53,919 bases of DNA from an uncultured Selenomonadales bacterium (GCA_900314855.1 OMWZ01000020.1:1-53919); one strand, 5' to 3'; counted from the first letter of the stretch, positions 8,646-23,591 are shown. Program-made: numbers and translations. Notes: generated from the letters alone by a model not told the origin.

Positions 8646-9143
8646 ATGACGAATGGCAGGACCCACGAAGAGCTGCAGGGTGTAACCCTGCTGGGAAACA
8701 GGACGGATTATCGGTTCGATTATGCGCCGGACGTGCTGGAAGCGTTTCCCAATAAACATCCCGAACGGGATTATTTCGTAAAATTCAACTGCCCGGAATT
8801 CACGAGCCTGTGCCCCAAGACGGGCCAGCCCGATTTTGCGACCCTTTATCTCTCGTATGTGCCGGACCAGAAGCTGGTGGAAAGCAAGTCCCTGAAGCTG
8901 TATCTCTTCAGTTTTCGCAACCACGGCGATTTCCATGAGGACTGCATCAATATCATCCTCAACGACCTGGTGGCACTCCTGAAGCCCAAGTACATCGAAG
9001 TCTGGGGCAAGTTCCTTCCTCGCGGCGGTCTGTCCATCGATCCGTACGCCAACTACGGAAAGCCCGGGACGGACTGGGAACGGGTCGCGAAGGAGCGCCT
9101 GTGCTGGCATGACATATATCCGGAACGCGTCGGCAACCGCTGA
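8646..9143 (+). CDS. queF: NADPH-dependent preQ0 reductase QueF
   Basis: 165 aa from the ATG at 8646, preceded by AGAGGAGA; a longer frame upstream lacks a good start. QueF reduces 7-cyano-7-deazaguanine (preQ0) to preQ1 for queuosine in tRNA. The catalytic Cys is in [10 protein letters not shown] together with its Asp. The NADPH-binding QueF motif is ESKSLKLY, and the C-terminal [11 protein letters not shown] is also typical. The length fits the short unimodular (YkvM) type. Expression is presumably preQ1-controlled through the upstream riboswitch. Confidence 0.95.
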   Translation: MTNGRTHEELQGVTLLGNRTDYRFDYAPDVLEAFPNKHPERDYFVKFNCPEFTSLCPKTGQPDFATLYLSYVPDQKLVESKSLKLYLFSFRNHGDFHEDCINIILNDLVALLKPKYIEVWGKFLPRGGLSIDPYANYGKPGTDWERVAKERLCWHDIYPERVGNR

Positions 9144-9179
9144 GCCGCGCGTACAAAGTTTACAGAAAGTATACAAGAC

Positions 9180-9241
9180 GACCCTTTTTTCTTTCCCCAT
9201 CCTGTGATACAATGGGAGAAGGAAAGAGGGTCTTTTCTTTC
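9180..9241 (+). terminator. Large terminator hairpin of queTF that embeds the next promoter
   Basis: An inverted repeat pairs 9180-9198 with 9214-9232 over 19 positions, with one mismatch and three G-T pairs. A T-rich tail (9233-9241) follows. The 15-nt loop contains the end of the glycolytic operon's extended -10 box. Confidence 0.7.
9205..9213 (+). promoter_or_regulatory. Extended -10 promoter of the glycolytic operon
   Basis: TGATACAAT (TGn plus TACAAT at 9208-9213) with only a T-tract at the -35 position (9185-9190). It is about 40 bp upstream of the CggR-like direct repeats. Confidence 0.6.
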
Positions 9242-9254
9242 TATTTTGCCTAAG

Positions 9255-9282
9255 GTGGGACTTAAAACGTACCACGTGGGAC
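9255..9282 (+). promoter_or_regulatory. CggR operator-like direct repeat
   Basis: GTGGGAC occurs at 9255-9261 and 9276-9282, an exact 21-bp period. The B. subtilis CggR operator is likewise a tandem CGGGAC repeat with about a two-turn period. A CCACGTGG palindrome overlaps the second copy. The site is downstream of the promoter, so binding would block elongation, as known for CggR. Confidence 0.75.
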
Positions 9283-9298
9283 GAAAGCGAGGAGGCAA

Positions 9299-11427
<2,129 letters not shown>

Positions 11428-11457
11428 GAAGCGCCAGTTCCCCCGTACCCATTTCGT

Positions 11458-11481
11458 CTGCAGGGGATTCGGCCCCTGCAG
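11458..11481 (+). other. Intergenic hairpin between gap and pgk-tpiA
   Basis: A perfect 9-bp stem CTGCAGGGG/CCCCTGCAG with loop ATTCGG. No T run follows, so it is more likely an mRNA processing or stability element than a terminator. Confidence 0.6.
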
Positions 11482-11507
11482 GTTCCTTGAATAGGAGTTG
11501 TTTGCAT

Positions 11508-13433
11508 ATGGACAAGAAAATCCTGACGGATCTCGACGTGGCCGGGAAGCGCGTCCTCGTCCGGGTGGACTTCAACGTTCCCCAGGATGGGGAAGGCGGC
11601 ATTACGGACGACAACCGCATGCGAGCGGCCCTGCCGACGATCCAGTATTTGATCCGGCACCGCGCCGGAGTCATTTTGATGTCTCATCTCGGACGCCCGA
11701 AAGGGAAGGTGAATCCGAAATATTCCTTGGCCCCCGTGGCCAGGCATCTGGAAGAATTGCTGGGACAGCCTGTCGCGTTCGCGGCAGACTGTGTCGGCCC
11801 GGAAGCGGAAGCGGCGGCGGCCAAGCTGGAAGCGGGCCAGGTCCTGCTCCTGGAAAACCTGCGTTTCCATGCGGAAGAAGAAAAGAACGACCTGGATTTC
11901 GCAGAAAAACTGGCCTCCCTGGCCGATTTGTATGTGAATGACGGCTTCGGCGTTTCTCATCGGGCCCACGCGTCTGTCGAGGGAGTGACACACTTCCTGC
12001 CCAGCGCGGCGGGCTTCCTCCTGGAAAAGGAGATCCGCTTCCTCGGCGGCGCCGTTTCCCATCCGAAGCGTCCCTTTGCCGCTATTATCGGCGGCGCCAA
12101 GGTCAGCGACAAGATCGGCGTCCTCACGAACCTGCTGACGAAAGTGGATAAACTCCTGATCGGCGGCGGCATGGCCAATACGTTCCTGGCCGCCCGGGGT
12201 GTGCCCATGGGCAAGTCCCTCGTCGAGACGGACAAGTTGGAAGAAGCCCGGCGGATCCTGGCGGAGGCGGAAGTCCGGAAGATCGAACTGCTCCTGCCGA
12301 CGGATCTGGTCATGGCGGCGGAATTCAAGGCCGACGCTCCCCACGAGGTGGAGAGCCTGGACCATCTGAACCAGGCGTATATGGCCCTCGACATCGGTCC
12401 GGCTACGTGCGAAACCTATGCCAAGGCCCTGGCGGACTGCCGGACGATTGTCTGGAACGGCCCCATGGGGGTCTTTGAGATGGATGCTTTCTGCAAGGGG
12501 ACGGAAAAGGTGGCAGAGGCCGTGGCGGCAAGCAGCGCTGTGAGCATTGTCGGCGGCGGTGACAGCGTGGCCGCTATCAAAAAGAGCGGGCTGGAAGGAA
12601 AAATCAGCCACATTTCCACCGGCGGCGGCGCGTCCCTGGAATACCTGGAAGGCAAGATCCTGCCGGGTGTGGCGGCCCTGGACAACGTCCGCCGCTTCCT
12701 GATCGCCGGCAACTGGAAAATGCACAAGACCGTGGAAGAGGCCCTCGACCTGGCCCAAGCCGTGGTGGAGGAGACGAACGGAACGATGAATGAAGTCGTC
12801 CTGTTTCCGTCCTTTACGGCCCTGGAGCCGGTGGCCGACGCCATCGACGGCCGCGCCGTCGGGTATGGCGCCCAGGATTTGTGCTGGGAAGACGCCGGCG
12901 CCTTCACGGGCGCCGTTTCGGGGGCCCAGATTGCGGACATTGGCTGCGAATATGTGCTTGTGGGCCACAGCGAGCGGCGCACTATTTTCGGCGAAAGCGA
13001 CGAAATCATCGCCAGGAAGATGGCCGCGGCGTACCGTAATAATCTGAAACCCCTGCTCTGCGTAGGGGAAACGCAGAAAGAACGGGACGGCGGGCAGACG
13101 GAGGCGAAGATCACGGGCCAGCTCCGGAGCGCCCTGGCAGGTGTCACGAAGGCACAGGCCGCCCTCCTGACCGTCGCCTATGAGCCCCTCTGGGCCATCG
13201 GCACGGGGAAAACCGCTACGGCGGCGGATGCCCAGGCCGTATGCAAGCTGATCCGCGATGAATTGGAAGACCTCTTCGGCGAAGACGTGACACGCCATAT
13301 CCGTGTCCTCTACGGCGGCAGTGTCAATGAAAAGAACGCCGCGTCCTTCAGGACGGACGGTATCGACGGCGTTCTCGTGGGCGGCGCGAGCCTGCGGGCC
13401 GGCACCTTTGCCCAGATTGTCCGGAGCTTTTGA
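11508..13433 (+). CDS. pgk-tpiA: Fused phosphoglycerate kinase / triosephosphate isomerase
   Basis: 641 aa from the ATG at 11508 (SD AGGAG at 11493-11497). Residues 1 to about 392 are a complete [29 protein letters not shown], the hinge region and the nucleotide loop GGGDSVAAI. The PGK C-terminus runs without linker into a full TIM barrel at about residue 393. TIM features are [11 protein letters not shown] with the catalytic Lys, LVGHSERR with the catalytic His, [13 protein letters not shown] with the catalytic Glu and flexible loop 6, and the phosphate loop YGGSV. No stop or start codon separates them. Such a fusion is known in Thermotoga. The cggR-gap-pgk-tpi-gpm-eno order is otherwise conserved. 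Confidence 0.95.
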   Translation: MDKKILTDLDVAGKRVLVRVDFNVPQDGEGGITDDNRMRAALPTIQYLIRHRAGVILMSHLGRPKGKVNPKYSLAPVARHLEELLGQPVAFAADCVGPEAEAAAAKLEAGQVLLLENLRFHAEEEKNDLDFAEKLASLADLYVNDGFGVSHRAHASVEGVTHFLPSAAGFLLEKEIRFLGGAVSHPKRPFAAIIGGAKVSDKIGVLTNLLTKVDKLLIGGGMANTFLAARGVPMGKSLVETDKLEEARRILAEAEVRKIELLLPTDLVMAAEFKADAPHEVESLDHLNQAYMALDIGPATCETYAKALADCRTIVWNGPMGVFEMDAFCKGTEKVAEAVAASSAVSIVGGGDSVAAIKKSGLEGKISHISTGGGASLEYLEGKILPGVAALDNVRRFLIAGNWKMHKTVEEALDLAQAVVEETNGTMNEVVLFPSFTALEPVADAIDGRAVGYGAQDLCWEDAGAFTGAVSGAQIADIGCEYVLVGHSERRTIFGESDEIIARKMAAAYRNNLKPLLCVGETQKERDGGQTEAKITGQLRSALAGVTKAQAALLTVAYEPLWAIGTGKTATAADAQAVCKLIRDELEDLFGEDVTRHIRVLYGGSVNEKNAASFRTDGIDGVLVGGASLRAGTFAQIVRSF

Positions 13434-13460
13434 GCAGCTCCCAAGGAGTAAGAATTCACT

Positions 13461-16416
<2,956 letters not shown>

Positions 16417-16461
16417 CGGGATGAAGTATTTAACAATTTGAGAAAACAGGGAACCGTTTCG

Positions 16462-16495
16462 GACCGCCAGCCGGGCAGCCGGCTGGCGGTCTTCT
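16462..16495 (+). terminator. Terminator of the glycolytic operon
   Basis: A perfect 13-bp stem (GACCGCCAGCCGG / CCGGCTGGCGGTC), loop GCAG, is followed by a short T-rich stretch TTCTTC. Confidence 0.8.
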
Positions 16496-16561
16496 TCGTG
16501 GTGCCGCGGTCGTGGATGTCCTGCCTGCGCCGCCCTTCCTGCCGGGCGGGAGATCGTCCCC

Positions 16562-16591
16562 TTGACGAACGACGTCCGGGTCTGCTAATAT
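16562..16591 (+). promoter_or_regulatory. Orphan promoter in the eno-secG gap
   Basis: TTGACG (16562-16567), 18 bp, and an extended -10 TGCTAATAT (TAATAT at 16586-16591). Downstream is a 7-bp hairpin ATCGGCT/AGCCGAT (16614-16631) but no start codon with a ribosome site before the secG promoter. The 16496-16705 stretch holds no gene that I can support. It could encode a small RNA or a long secG leader. Confidence 0.5.
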
Positions 16592-16705
16592 CTTTGTACG
16601 GTTTCTCATCCATATCGGCTGGAGAGCCGATGCTTGTCGTGTTTTGCCCCGCGTGCCCGCGAGGCGCAGGGCGGCGGGAAAATTCGTAAAAAGTTCACCT
16701 TCCGG

Positions 16706-16734
16706 TTGCCAGCGATAGGTAAGTATGATAAAAT
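16706..16734 (+). promoter_or_regulatory. Promoter of secG
   Basis: TTGCCA (16706-16711), 17 bp, then an extended -10 TGATAAAAT (TAAAAT at 16729-16734). Confidence 0.75.
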
Positions 16735-16752
16735 ACTGTGGTACTGATTAGG

Positions 16753-16770
16753 CCCGCGGCATGCCGCGGG
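16753..16770 (+). other. Perfect 18-bp palindrome in the secG leader
   Basis: CCCGCGGCATGCCGCGGG is fully self-complementary and lies between the promoter and the secG SD (AAAAGGAGGT). It could be an operator or a leader hairpin. Confidence 0.6.
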
Positions 16771-16796
16771 GAACCACATAAAAAGGAGGTAAGTGG

Positions 16797-17027
16797 ATGC
16801 TGATAGCTGTTTTGAGCGTCGTGGACCTGATTGTCTGCGTGGCCCTGATTGCGGCGGTATTGGCGCAGTCCGGGAGGGGTGGCGGTTTGTCCGGTTCTTT
16901 CGGCGGCAGCGATACGGCCTTCTTTGGGAAGGGCAATGACATCGATACGGTCCTGTCGAAGGCGACTATCGTCCTGGGCGCTGTGTTTGGGATTGTGACA
17001 CTGCTCCTGGCCAAGCTCAGTATTTGA
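16797..17027 (+). CDS. secG: Protein translocase subunit SecG
   Basis: 76 aa with two hydrophobic helices (about 3-23 and 52-72). Between them is the conserved cytoplasmic loop QSGRGGGLSGSFGG followed by FFGK. It is the accessory subunit of the SecYEG channel. Strong SD AAAAGGAGGT. secG commonly precedes esterase-rnr-smpB in Firmicutes; here the pyrophosphatase gene is inserted between. A weak terminator-like hairpin GCCGG/CCGGC plus TTTT follows at 17044-17064. Confidence 0.93.
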   Translation: MLIAVLSVVDLIVCVALIAAVLAQSGRGGGLSGSFGGSDTAFFGKGNDIDTVLSKATIVLGAVFGIVTLLLAKLSI

Positions 17028-17138
17028 GGCGTTTTGAACGCCCGCCGGTTCCGCTCCGGCTTTTCCATCGTCTTAAGGGGTTGGCAGGCCCTTTAAAAAA
17101 TTTTTAATGTCTCATCCGAAAAGAAAGGGGATTACATC

Positions 17139-19169
17139 TTGAGTAGCTTTATCATGTTTGCCATTGCTGCAGGCATCCTGGCCCTGTTGGTCGCAGCCTT
17201 CCTGAGCAGCGCCATCGCGAAAGCCGATGCCGGCAACTCCCTGATGCAGGAAATCTCCGGTCACATTCACGAAGGCGCCATGGCGTTCCTGAACCGTGAA
17301 TACAAGGCCCTGGCAGGTTTCATCATCGTTGTCGCTGCTGTTATCGCGATTTTCCTGACGCCGATGACGGCTGTCTGCTTCATTGCAGGCGCTATCTTCT
17401 CTATCCTGGCCGGGTATTGCGGCATGAACGTTGCCACCCGCGCCAACGTGCGCACGACCCGCGCTGCCGAGGACGGCATGCCGCAGGCCCTGCAGATTGC
17501 CTTCTCCGGCGGCTCCGTCATGGGCCTGTCCGTAGTCGGCCTGGGCATCACCGGTGTCGCCTTGGCCTTTGCCCTCTTCGGGGAAAACGGAGCCAATATG
17601 GACATCGTCACGGGCTTCGGCCTGGGCGCCAGCTCCATCGCACTCTTCGCCCGTGTCGGCGGCGGTATCTACACGAAAGCCGCGGACGTCGGCGCGGACC
17701 TTGTCGGCAAAGTCGAAGCCGGCATCCCGGAAGACGACCCCCGCAACCCCGCTACGATCGCCGACAACGTCGGGGACAATGTCGGTGACGTCGCCGGCAT
17801 GGGCGCTGACCTGTTCGAGTCCTATGTAGGCGCCATCATTTCCGCCCTGACGCTGGGTGCTGTTGCCGTCAAAGGCGGCGCCGGCGTGGCCTATCCGTTC
17901 CTGCTGGCCCTGAGCGGCATCGTCGCTTCCATCATCGGAATCCTCTACGTCCGTCACAGCAAATCCACGAACCCGCAGGGTGCCCTGAACACGGGCACGT
18001 ACGTCGCCGGCGTCCTCACCATTGCCGCCGCGGCCTATCTGTCCAACTCCCTCTTCGGGAACCTGAACGCTTTCTGGGCCATCGCGGCTGGCCAGATTGT
18101 CGGCCTGCTGATCGGCAAATTCACTGAAGTCTACACGTCCGCCGACTACTCTTCCGTCAAGAAGATTGCGAACCAGGCGGAAACGGGCCATGCCACGGTA
18201 ATCATCGCTGGCCTGGCTGTCGGTATGTATTCCACCTTCCTGCCGATTCTCTTCATCTGCGTTGCTGTCTTCGTCGCCTTCTTCGTTATGGGCGGCGTCG
18301 CCAATCCGGAGCTGGGTATCTACGGCATTGCCCTGTCTGCTGTCGGCATGCTGGCTACGACGGGCATCACCGTCGCCGTCGACGCCTATGGCCCCATTTC
18401 CGACAATGCCGGCGGCATCGCGGAAATGGCGGAACTGCCGGAATCGGTCCGTGAAATCACGGATACGCTGGACTCCGTCGGCAACACGACGGCTGCCATC
18501 GGCAAAGGGTTTGCCATCGGGTCCGCGGCCCTGACCGCGCTGGCCCTGTTCTCCGCGTATTCCCAGACGGTTGCCCTGAAGGCAATCGATCTGCTCGACC
18601 CGCTGGTCCTGATCGGTCTCTTCATCGGCGCCACCCTGCCGTTCGTCTTTGGCGCCATGACCATGAATGCCGTTGGCGAAGCTGCCAACGAAATGGTCGT
18701 TGAAGTCCGCCGCCAGTTCCGCGAAATCCCTGGCCTGCTGGAAGGCAAGGCCCGTGGCGACTATCGCCGCTGCGTCGACATTTCTACGGCCGCGGCCCTG
18801 CACAAGATGATTATGCCTGGCATCCTGGCCATCGCGTTCCCGCTGCTGGTCGGCATGCTCCTCGGCACGGCTGCCCTGGGCGGCATGATTGGCGGTGCCC
18901 TGGCTGCCGGCGTCCTCATGGCCATTATGATGTCCAACGCGGGCGGCGCCTGGGATAACGCCAAGAAATACATCGAATCCGGCGTGCATGGCGGCAAAGG
19001 TTCCGACAGCCACAAAGCGGCTGTAACGGGCGATACCGTCGGCGATCCCTTTAAGGATACGTCCGGCCCGTCCATGAACATCCTCATCAAGCTGATGACC
19101 ATCGTTTCGCTGGTCTTCGCCCCTGTGCTGGCTGCCCATGGCGGCATCCTGCTGAACCTGTTCAAATAA
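17139..19169 (+). CDS. hppA: Membrane-bound ion-pumping pyrophosphatase
   Basis: 676 aa, about 16 membrane helices. Hydrolyses PPi and pumps H+ or Na+. The substrate/metal motifs [20 protein letters not shown] and [20 protein letters not shown] are intact, as is the C-terminal [25 protein letters not shown] (an Ala where potassium-independent enzymes have Lys) indicates the potassium-dependent subfamily. Start is a TTG at 17139, eight bases after AAGGGG; the alternative ATG at 17154 would cut into the first helix. Whether Na+ or H+ is moved is not decided. In a glycolytic anaerobe it would recover energy from PPi. Confidence 0.95.
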   Translation: MSSFIMFAIAAGILALLVAAFLSSAIAKADAGNSLMQEISGHIHEGAMAFLNREYKALAGFIIVVAAVIAIFLTPMTAVCFIAGAIFSILAGYCGMNVATRANVRTTRAAEDGMPQALQIAFSGGSVMGLSVVGLGITGVALAFALFGENGANMDIVTGFGLGASSIALFARVGGGIYTKAADVGADLVGKVEAGIPEDDPRNPATIADNVGDNVGDVAGMGADLFESYVGAIISALTLGAVAVKGGAGVAYPFLLALSGIVASIIGILYVRHSKSTNPQGALNTGTYVAGVLTIAAAAYLSNSLFGNLNAFWAIAAGQIVGLLIGKFTEVYTSADYSSVKKIANQAETGHATVIIAGLAVGMYSTFLPILFICVAVFVAFFVMGGVANPELGIYGIALSAVGMLATTGITVAVDAYGPISDNAGGIAEMAELPESVREITDTLDSVGNTTAAIGKGFAIGSAALTALALFSAYSQTVALKAIDLLDPLVLIGLFIGATLPFVFGAMTMNAVGEAANEMVVEVRRQFREIPGLLEGKARGDYRRCVDISTAAALHKMIMPGILAIAFPLLVGMLLGTAALGGMIGGALAAGVLMAIMMSNAGGAWDNAKKYIESGVHGGKGSDSHKAAVTGDTVGDPFKDTSGPSMNILIKLMTIVSLVFAPVLAAHGGILLNLFK

Positions 19170-19207
19170 TCCTTCGGATACAAGGGAAGGGAGTCCTTCC
19201 CGGACAA

Positions 19208-19243
19208 ACCGGCCGGAGATCCTTCGGGATCCCGGCCGGTTTT
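19208..19243 (+). terminator. Terminator of hppA
   Basis: Long GC-rich stem (19208-19222 with 19227-19240, one bulge) with loop TTCG, followed by TTTT. Confidence 0.88.
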
Positions 19244-19260
19244 CCTTTGCCCCGTTTCTG

Positions 19261-19269
19261 TGTTATAAT
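19261..19269 (+). promoter_or_regulatory. Extended -10 promoter of the esterase-rnr-smpB operon
   Basis: TGTTATAAT with consensus TATAAT (19264-19269). No recognisable -35 is seen at the right spacing. Confidence 0.65.
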
Positions 19270-19310
19270 TATCCTGTATCGCTATGCAATGTTGTTTCTG
19301 GAGGCCGCTT

Positions 19311-20096
19311 ATGAACGAATCCATCCGTCCCGGCGCCGGGGAGTTTTTCCTGCCCGGCAGCCGGCAGTACGGGGTCCTGCTGATTCACGGTTTCACCGGC
19401 GCACCGCCGGAACTGCGTCTTTTGGGGGACCGCCTCCACGACGACGGGGGCCTGACGGTCCTCGGCGTCCGCCTGACGGGACACGGGTCGACGGTGGAGA
19501 ACCTGGAGCAGGCGACCTGCTCCGACTGGATTGCCGACGTGGAAGAGGGCTACCTCCGCCTGGCACGGTACTGCCGGTATGTTTTTGTGTGCGGCTTGTC
19601 CCTGGGGGCCCTTTTGGCTGTTCGTCTTGCCGCCGGGCACCCTGTGGAACGCCTGGCCCTCCTGTCCATGCCCGTTTTTCTCTACGATCGGCGCAGCTGC
19701 CTGGCCTGGCTTCTGGTCCACTTCATCAAACGGCTGCGGAAACGCAACTGGTTCTATGACGTGCCGCCGGAATACCTGCAGGGTTACGACGAAATGCCGA
19801 CGCGGCCCATTCCGGGCCTGCTGCGCCTCCTGAAGCGCTGCCGAAAGGACTATCTGCCCCGTGTTACGGCACCGACCCTGATCGTCCAGTCGCGGAGCGA
19901 GCATACGGTCCGCCCGGACAGCGCCAGTTATATTTATGATCACTTGACGGGAGTCCCCGCGGGGGCCCGGGAGATTTTGTGGCTCGACCAATCGGGGCAC
20001 ATTGTCACCCTCGGCCAGGAACGGGAACGGGTATTTGCCAAATGCCTGTCCTTTTTCCGCGCCGTCCCGACAGACTCCCTGTTTTGCCAGAAGTAA
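19311..20096 (+). CDS. Alpha/beta-hydrolase, Est30-type carboxylesterase
   Basis: 261 aa from the ATG at 19311 (GGAGG at 19300-19304; an ATG at 19284 has no such site). Oxyanion motif LIHGFTGAP, nucleophile Ser in [10 protein letters not shown], and catalytic His in DQSGHIVTL. The region where Est30 has its acidic residue (pattern R-x-D-E) reads [12 protein letters not shown], so Glu may replace Asp in the triad. It lies in the classic secG-est-rnr-smpB neighbourhood. Physiological substrate unknown; short-chain esters are typical. Confidence 0.85.
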   Translation: MNESIRPGAGEFFLPGSRQYGVLLIHGFTGAPPELRLLGDRLHDDGGLTVLGVRLTGHGSTVENLEQATCSDWIADVEEGYLRLARYCRYVFVCGLSLGALLAVRLAAGHPVERLALLSMPVFLYDRRSCLAWLLVHFIKRLRKRNWFYDVPPEYLQGYDEMPTRPIPGLLRLLKRCRKDYLPRVTAPTLIVQSRSEHTVRPDSASYIYDHLTGVPAGAREILWLDQSGHIVTLGQERERVFAKCLSFFRAVPTDSLFCQK

Positions 20097-20106
20097 AGGA
20101 AATCCT

Positions 20107-20643
20107 ATGCTGCCAATTCATTCGCACCACTGCCAAGCCGTTCCGCCGGAGCGGCTGGAACTCAATGCCGCGGAGAAACGCCTCCTGGCGGCCGAAGAAG
20201 CGGCCCGGGGCTGCCGTCTGCAGGAAATGCGGAAACTACCCCTTTACGATATGTGCTTCGCCTGCGGCGAAGCCAATCCCATCGGGCTGCACCTGCATTT
20301 TTTCCTGCTGCCCGGAGAGGACGGGTGCCTGGCCTTTTTCACGCCCCGTCCGGAACACCAAAGCTACAACGGCCGCATGCACGGCGGCCTGATTACGGTC
20401 CTCCTGGACGAAATCATGGGGAACTACCTCTTTATGAAAGAGGGAACGCCGGCCTACACGGCGCGCATTGACCTGCGGTTCCGCGAACCTGTCCGTATTG
20501 GCGCGACCATCCGATGTGTCGGCCGCGAAACGAAACGGAAAGGCAGACTGGTCGTCATGGAAGGGCAGATCGTGACCGAAGACGGAACCATCGCGGCCGA
20601 AGCGGTCAGCCACATGATGATGGAGAAAGAACAACCGAAATGA
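20107..20643 (+). CDS. PaaI-type hotdog thioesterase
   Basis: 178 aa, ATG at 20107 with AAAGGA just upstream. A central CFACGEANPIGLHLHF and HQSYNGRMHGGLITVLLDEIMG mark a hotdog fold with the HGG motif found in PaaI/YbgC-like acyl-CoA thioesterases. The first 45 residues are charged and poorly conserved. Its stop overlaps the rnr start (ATGA), so translation is coupled. Substrate unknown. Confidence 0.8.
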   Translation: MLPIHSHHCQAVPPERLELNAAEKRLLAAEEAARGCRLQEMRKLPLYDMCFACGEANPIGLHLHFFLLPGEDGCLAFFTPRPEHQSYNGRMHGGLITVLLDEIMGNYLFMKEGTPAYTARIDLRFREPVRIGATIRCVGRETKRKGRLVVMEGQIVTEDGTIAAEAVSHMMMEKEQPK

Positions 20644-23063
20644 CAACGAAAGAAAAACTGCAAGAAAAAATCCTGGAATTTATGCGGGACGCCGCCTACG
20701 CGCCCATGACCGCCGAAGAGATGATTTTCGCCCTTCCCGTGAAGGACGAGTCTGTGGCGGATTTTTGGGACGCTTTGCTGGAGCTGCAGGAAGGCGGCTG
20801 CGTCGTCAAGACCCGTTTTGACACGTACGGCCTTCCGGAGCGCATGGGCCTTGTGGCCGGCCGCTTCCAACTGAGCAGCAAAGGCTTCGGCTTCGTCATT
20901 CCCGATAACAAGGGGGACCGGCCCGACGTCTTTATTCCGCCGCGCAAAATCCATGGCGCCATGAACAACGACCGCGTCATGGCCCGCATCGATACGGCCG
21001 TCCAGGGGCGCAAGCCGGAAGGGGAGATTATCCGCATTGTCCGCCACGCCAACGACCGTATCGTAGGCGTCTTCCGGAAAGCCCGGGAATACGGGTTCGT
21101 GACGCCGGACGACAAGCGTATCGGGACGGACATCTACGTGGCGGAACGGAACTTTAACGGCGCCCGGAATAACCAGAAGGTCGTCGTCCAAATCACGGAA
21201 TGGCCGACAGACCGGCGCAACGCCGAAGGGACCATTACGGAAGTCCTGGGCAATTTGGGTGACCCGGGCCTGGAAATCCTGTCCATCCTCAAACAGCACG
21301 ACCTGCCCCTGGATTTTCCGGAGAATGTGAAACGCGCTGCCCGGCGCGTGTCGGACATCTCCGAGGCGGACCTGAAAGGACGCCGGGACTGGCGGGACCG
21401 GACCGTCGTGACCGTGGACAGCGAAGACGCCCGCGACCTGGACGACGCGGTCTACGTGGAACAGAAGGAAAACGGCTGCTATGGGCTGGGCGTGTTCATC
21501 GCCGATGTGAGCCACTACGTCAAGGAGGGGACCCTGCTGGACCAGGAGGCTGCCAAACGGGGCACCAGCGTCTATCTGGTGGACCGGGTCCTGCCGATGC
21601 TGCCCCAGCGCCTGTCCAACGGCATGTGCAGCCTCAACGAAGGGGAAGACCGCCTCGTCCTGGGGTGTGAGATGGAAATCGACCCGAAGGACGGGACCAT
21701 CCTCCGGTACCGCATTTCGCCCGGTGTCATCCGGTCCCATCACCGCCTGAGCTACAACATCGTGCGCGAAATCCTGGAAGAGGGGGACGCGGAGCGGATG
21801 CGGCAGTACGAGGATATCGTTCCCATGCTGCGCCACATGGAACGGCTCTGCCGGATCCTGCAGGCGAAGCGGGCCCGCCGCGGCGCCATCGAGTTCGACC
21901 TGCCGGAACAGAAGGTCCTACTTGACGAAGCGGGACACCCTGTGGAAATCAGGCAGCGCGTCCATGGCTTGGCGGAATCCGTTATCGAAGAATTCATGCT
22001 GGCGGCCAATGAAACGGTGGCTCGCCATTTGGCGACGCAAAAGTGGCCTTGTGTCTATCGGGTCCACGAAATGCCCGCCGAGGACAAAATGGAAGGCCTG
22101 GCCCATCTGCTCGCGTCCTTCGGGGTGCGGCTGGCCCTGCCCCAGGACGGCAAGTTCCGGCCTAAATCGGTGCAGCAGGCCCTGGCCCGGCTGAAGGGCA
22201 CGCCGGAAGAACGGCTGGTCAATACGGTGGCCCTCCGCTGCATGCGGCAGGCTGTCTACCAGACGGACAATGTGGGGCACTTCGGCCTGGCGGCCGACTA
22301 TTACTGCCACTTTACGTCTCCCATCCGCCGCTATCCCGACCTGCTGGTCCACCGCCTGCTGCACCAGTGGCTGAGGGATCCGGCCATGACAGCGGACCTG
22401 CGGACGGCCAAGACCCAGAGCCTGGAAAAACTGGCCGAACATTCGTCCCTCAAGGAACGGGAAGCCATCGACGCGGAACGTGAAACGGTCGACTTGAAGA
22501 AAGCGGAGTACATGCTCGGCTATGTGGGAGAAGAATTTGACGGCGTCATTTCCGGGGTGACCTCGTTCGGGATGTTCGTGGAACTGGCCAACGGCGTCGA
22601 AGGCCTGGTCCATATTTCGAGCCTGACGGACGACTACTACGAATACGACGAGCAGGGCTTCCGCCTTGTCGGGAATCATACGGGTAAGATTTACCGCCTG
22701 GGCGATCCGCTCCGGATCGAAGTGCTGCGCGTCAACATGGAAGATCGGAGCATCGACTTTATCCGAGCCGGCGAAAATGAAGCCATCCGGGAATACATCC
22801 GCGGCCAGCTGGAACGGCGCGGCGGCAAGACGCCCAAGGCGGATGGCAGCCACGCGCGGCTGCAGGCGGAGATCCGCCGTGACGCCCGGGAAGCGGCAGG
22901 CGCCGGATCCCAGGAACGAAGCCGCAAGACAGGCCGCCATGGCAGCCACAAAGGAGAAGGCGGCCGCAAGAAACCCTATGGGAAGCGGGGCAAGGGGGGC
23001 GTCGGCGGCAATAAGTACGCCGCGGACCCGGTCAAGAAAAAGAAAAAGCGCCGCAGACGCTGA
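20640..23063 (+). CDS. rnr: Ribonuclease R
   Basis: 807 aa. A 3'-5' exoribonuclease able to degrade structured RNA. Order: winged helix (about 1-65), cold-shock OB domain ([16 protein letters not shown]), second OB domain, and the RNB catalytic domain with the metal-binding Asp cluster in [16 protein letters not shown]-terminal to these are RNB motif [16 protein letters not shown], the S1 domain ([19 protein letters not shown]) and a long Lys/Arg-rich tail from about residue 740. RNase R works with tmRNA-SmpB in ribosome rescue and mRNA decay; smpB follows by 11 bp. Start ATG overlaps the preceding stop. Confidence 0.97.
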   Translation: MTTKEKLQEKILEFMRDAAYAPMTAEEMIFALPVKDESVADFWDALLELQEGGCVVKTRFDTYGLPERMGLVAGRFQLSSKGFGFVIPDNKGDRPDVFIPPRKIHGAMNNDRVMARIDTAVQGRKPEGEIIRIVRHANDRIVGVFRKAREYGFVTPDDKRIGTDIYVAERNFNGARNNQKVVVQITEWPTDRRNAEGTITEVLGNLGDPGLEILSILKQHDLPLDFPENVKRAARRVSDISEADLKGRRDWRDRTVVTVDSEDARDLDDAVYVEQKENGCYGLGVFIADVSHYVKEGTLLDQEAAKRGTSVYLVDRVLPMLPQRLSNGMCSLNEGEDRLVLGCEMEIDPKDGTILRYRISPGVIRSHHRLSYNIVREILEEGDAERMRQYEDIVPMLRHMERLCRILQAKRARRGAIEFDLPEQKVLLDEAGHPVEIRQRVHGLAESVIEEFMLAANETVARHLATQKWPCVYRVHEMPAEDKMEGLAHLLASFGVRLALPQDGKFRPKSVQQALARLKGTPEERLVNTVALRCMRQAVYQTDNVGHFGLAADYYCHFTSPIRRYPDLLVHRLLHQWLRDPAMTADLRTAKTQSLEKLAEHSSLKEREAIDAERETVDLKKAEYMLGYVGEEFDGVISGVTSFGMFVELANGVEGLVHISSLTDDYYEYDEQGFRLVGNHTGKIYRLGDPLRIEVLRVNMEDRSIDFIRAGENEAIREYIRGQLERRGGKTPKADGSHARLQAEIRRDAREAAGAGSQERSRKTGRHGSHKGEGGRKKPYGKRGKGGVGGNKYAADPVKKKKKRRRR

Positions 23064-23074
23064 AGGAACAGACA

Positions 23075-23551
23075 ATGAGTGAAGTGAAAAGTCCAATTAA
23101 GGTCATTACGGAAAACAGAAAGGCACGCCATGATTATGCCGTCGTCGAGACGATGGAGGCGGGCATCGAGCTGCAGGGGACGGAGGTCAAGTCCCTGCGG
23201 GCGGGCAAGGTGAATCTGAAGGACAGTTACGTGCAGATTTCCCGCCAGGGCGAACTCCTCGTCCTGGGCATGCACATCAGTCCCTACGATTTCGGAAACG
23301 TCTACAACCACGATCCGCTGCGGACGCGCCGCCTCCTGATGCATCGGCGGGAAATCGACCGCCTCCTGGGCAAGGTCAAGGAGCGCGGGTACGCGCTGGT
23401 GCCCCTGAAGCTGTATTTCAAGCACGGGAGGGTAAAGATGGAACTGGCCCTGGCGACGGGCAAAAAGAACTACGACAAGCGCCGGGATATGGCGGAACGC
23501 GACGCAAAGCGGGAGCTGCAGCGCGTCGTTAAGGAGCGCAACCGGTACTGA
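23075..23551 (+). CDS. smpB: SsrA-binding protein SmpB
   Basis: 158 aa, slightly longer than usual at the N-terminus. OB-fold core with [39 protein letters not shown] and SYVQI. The basic tail [19 protein letters not shown] inserts in the ribosomal mRNA channel. It carries tmRNA to stalled ribosomes. The tmRNA gene lies about 5 kb downstream on the opposite strand. Confidence 0.97.
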   Translation: MSEVKSPIKVITENRKARHDYAVVETMEAGIELQGTEVKSLRAGKVNLKDSYVQISRQGELLVLGMHISPYDFGNVYNHDPLRTRRLLMHRREIDRLLGKVKERGYALVPLKLYFKHGRVKMELALATGKKNYDKRRDMAERDAKRELQRVVKERNRY

Positions 23552-23591
23552 GGCGGGAGGAACACGAGGATTCGGAAGGGCAGGGAACAGG

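Noticed and set aside
8319..9275. 318-codon minus-strand frame opposite queT and queF
   Set aside because: Shadow frame; queF and queT account for the coding signal, and no start site is present.
17112..19139. A 675-codon minus-strand frame opposite hppA
   Set aside because: Composition is that of a shadow (His, Asp, Gln and Gly rich) and the plus strand encodes a complete pyrophosphatase.
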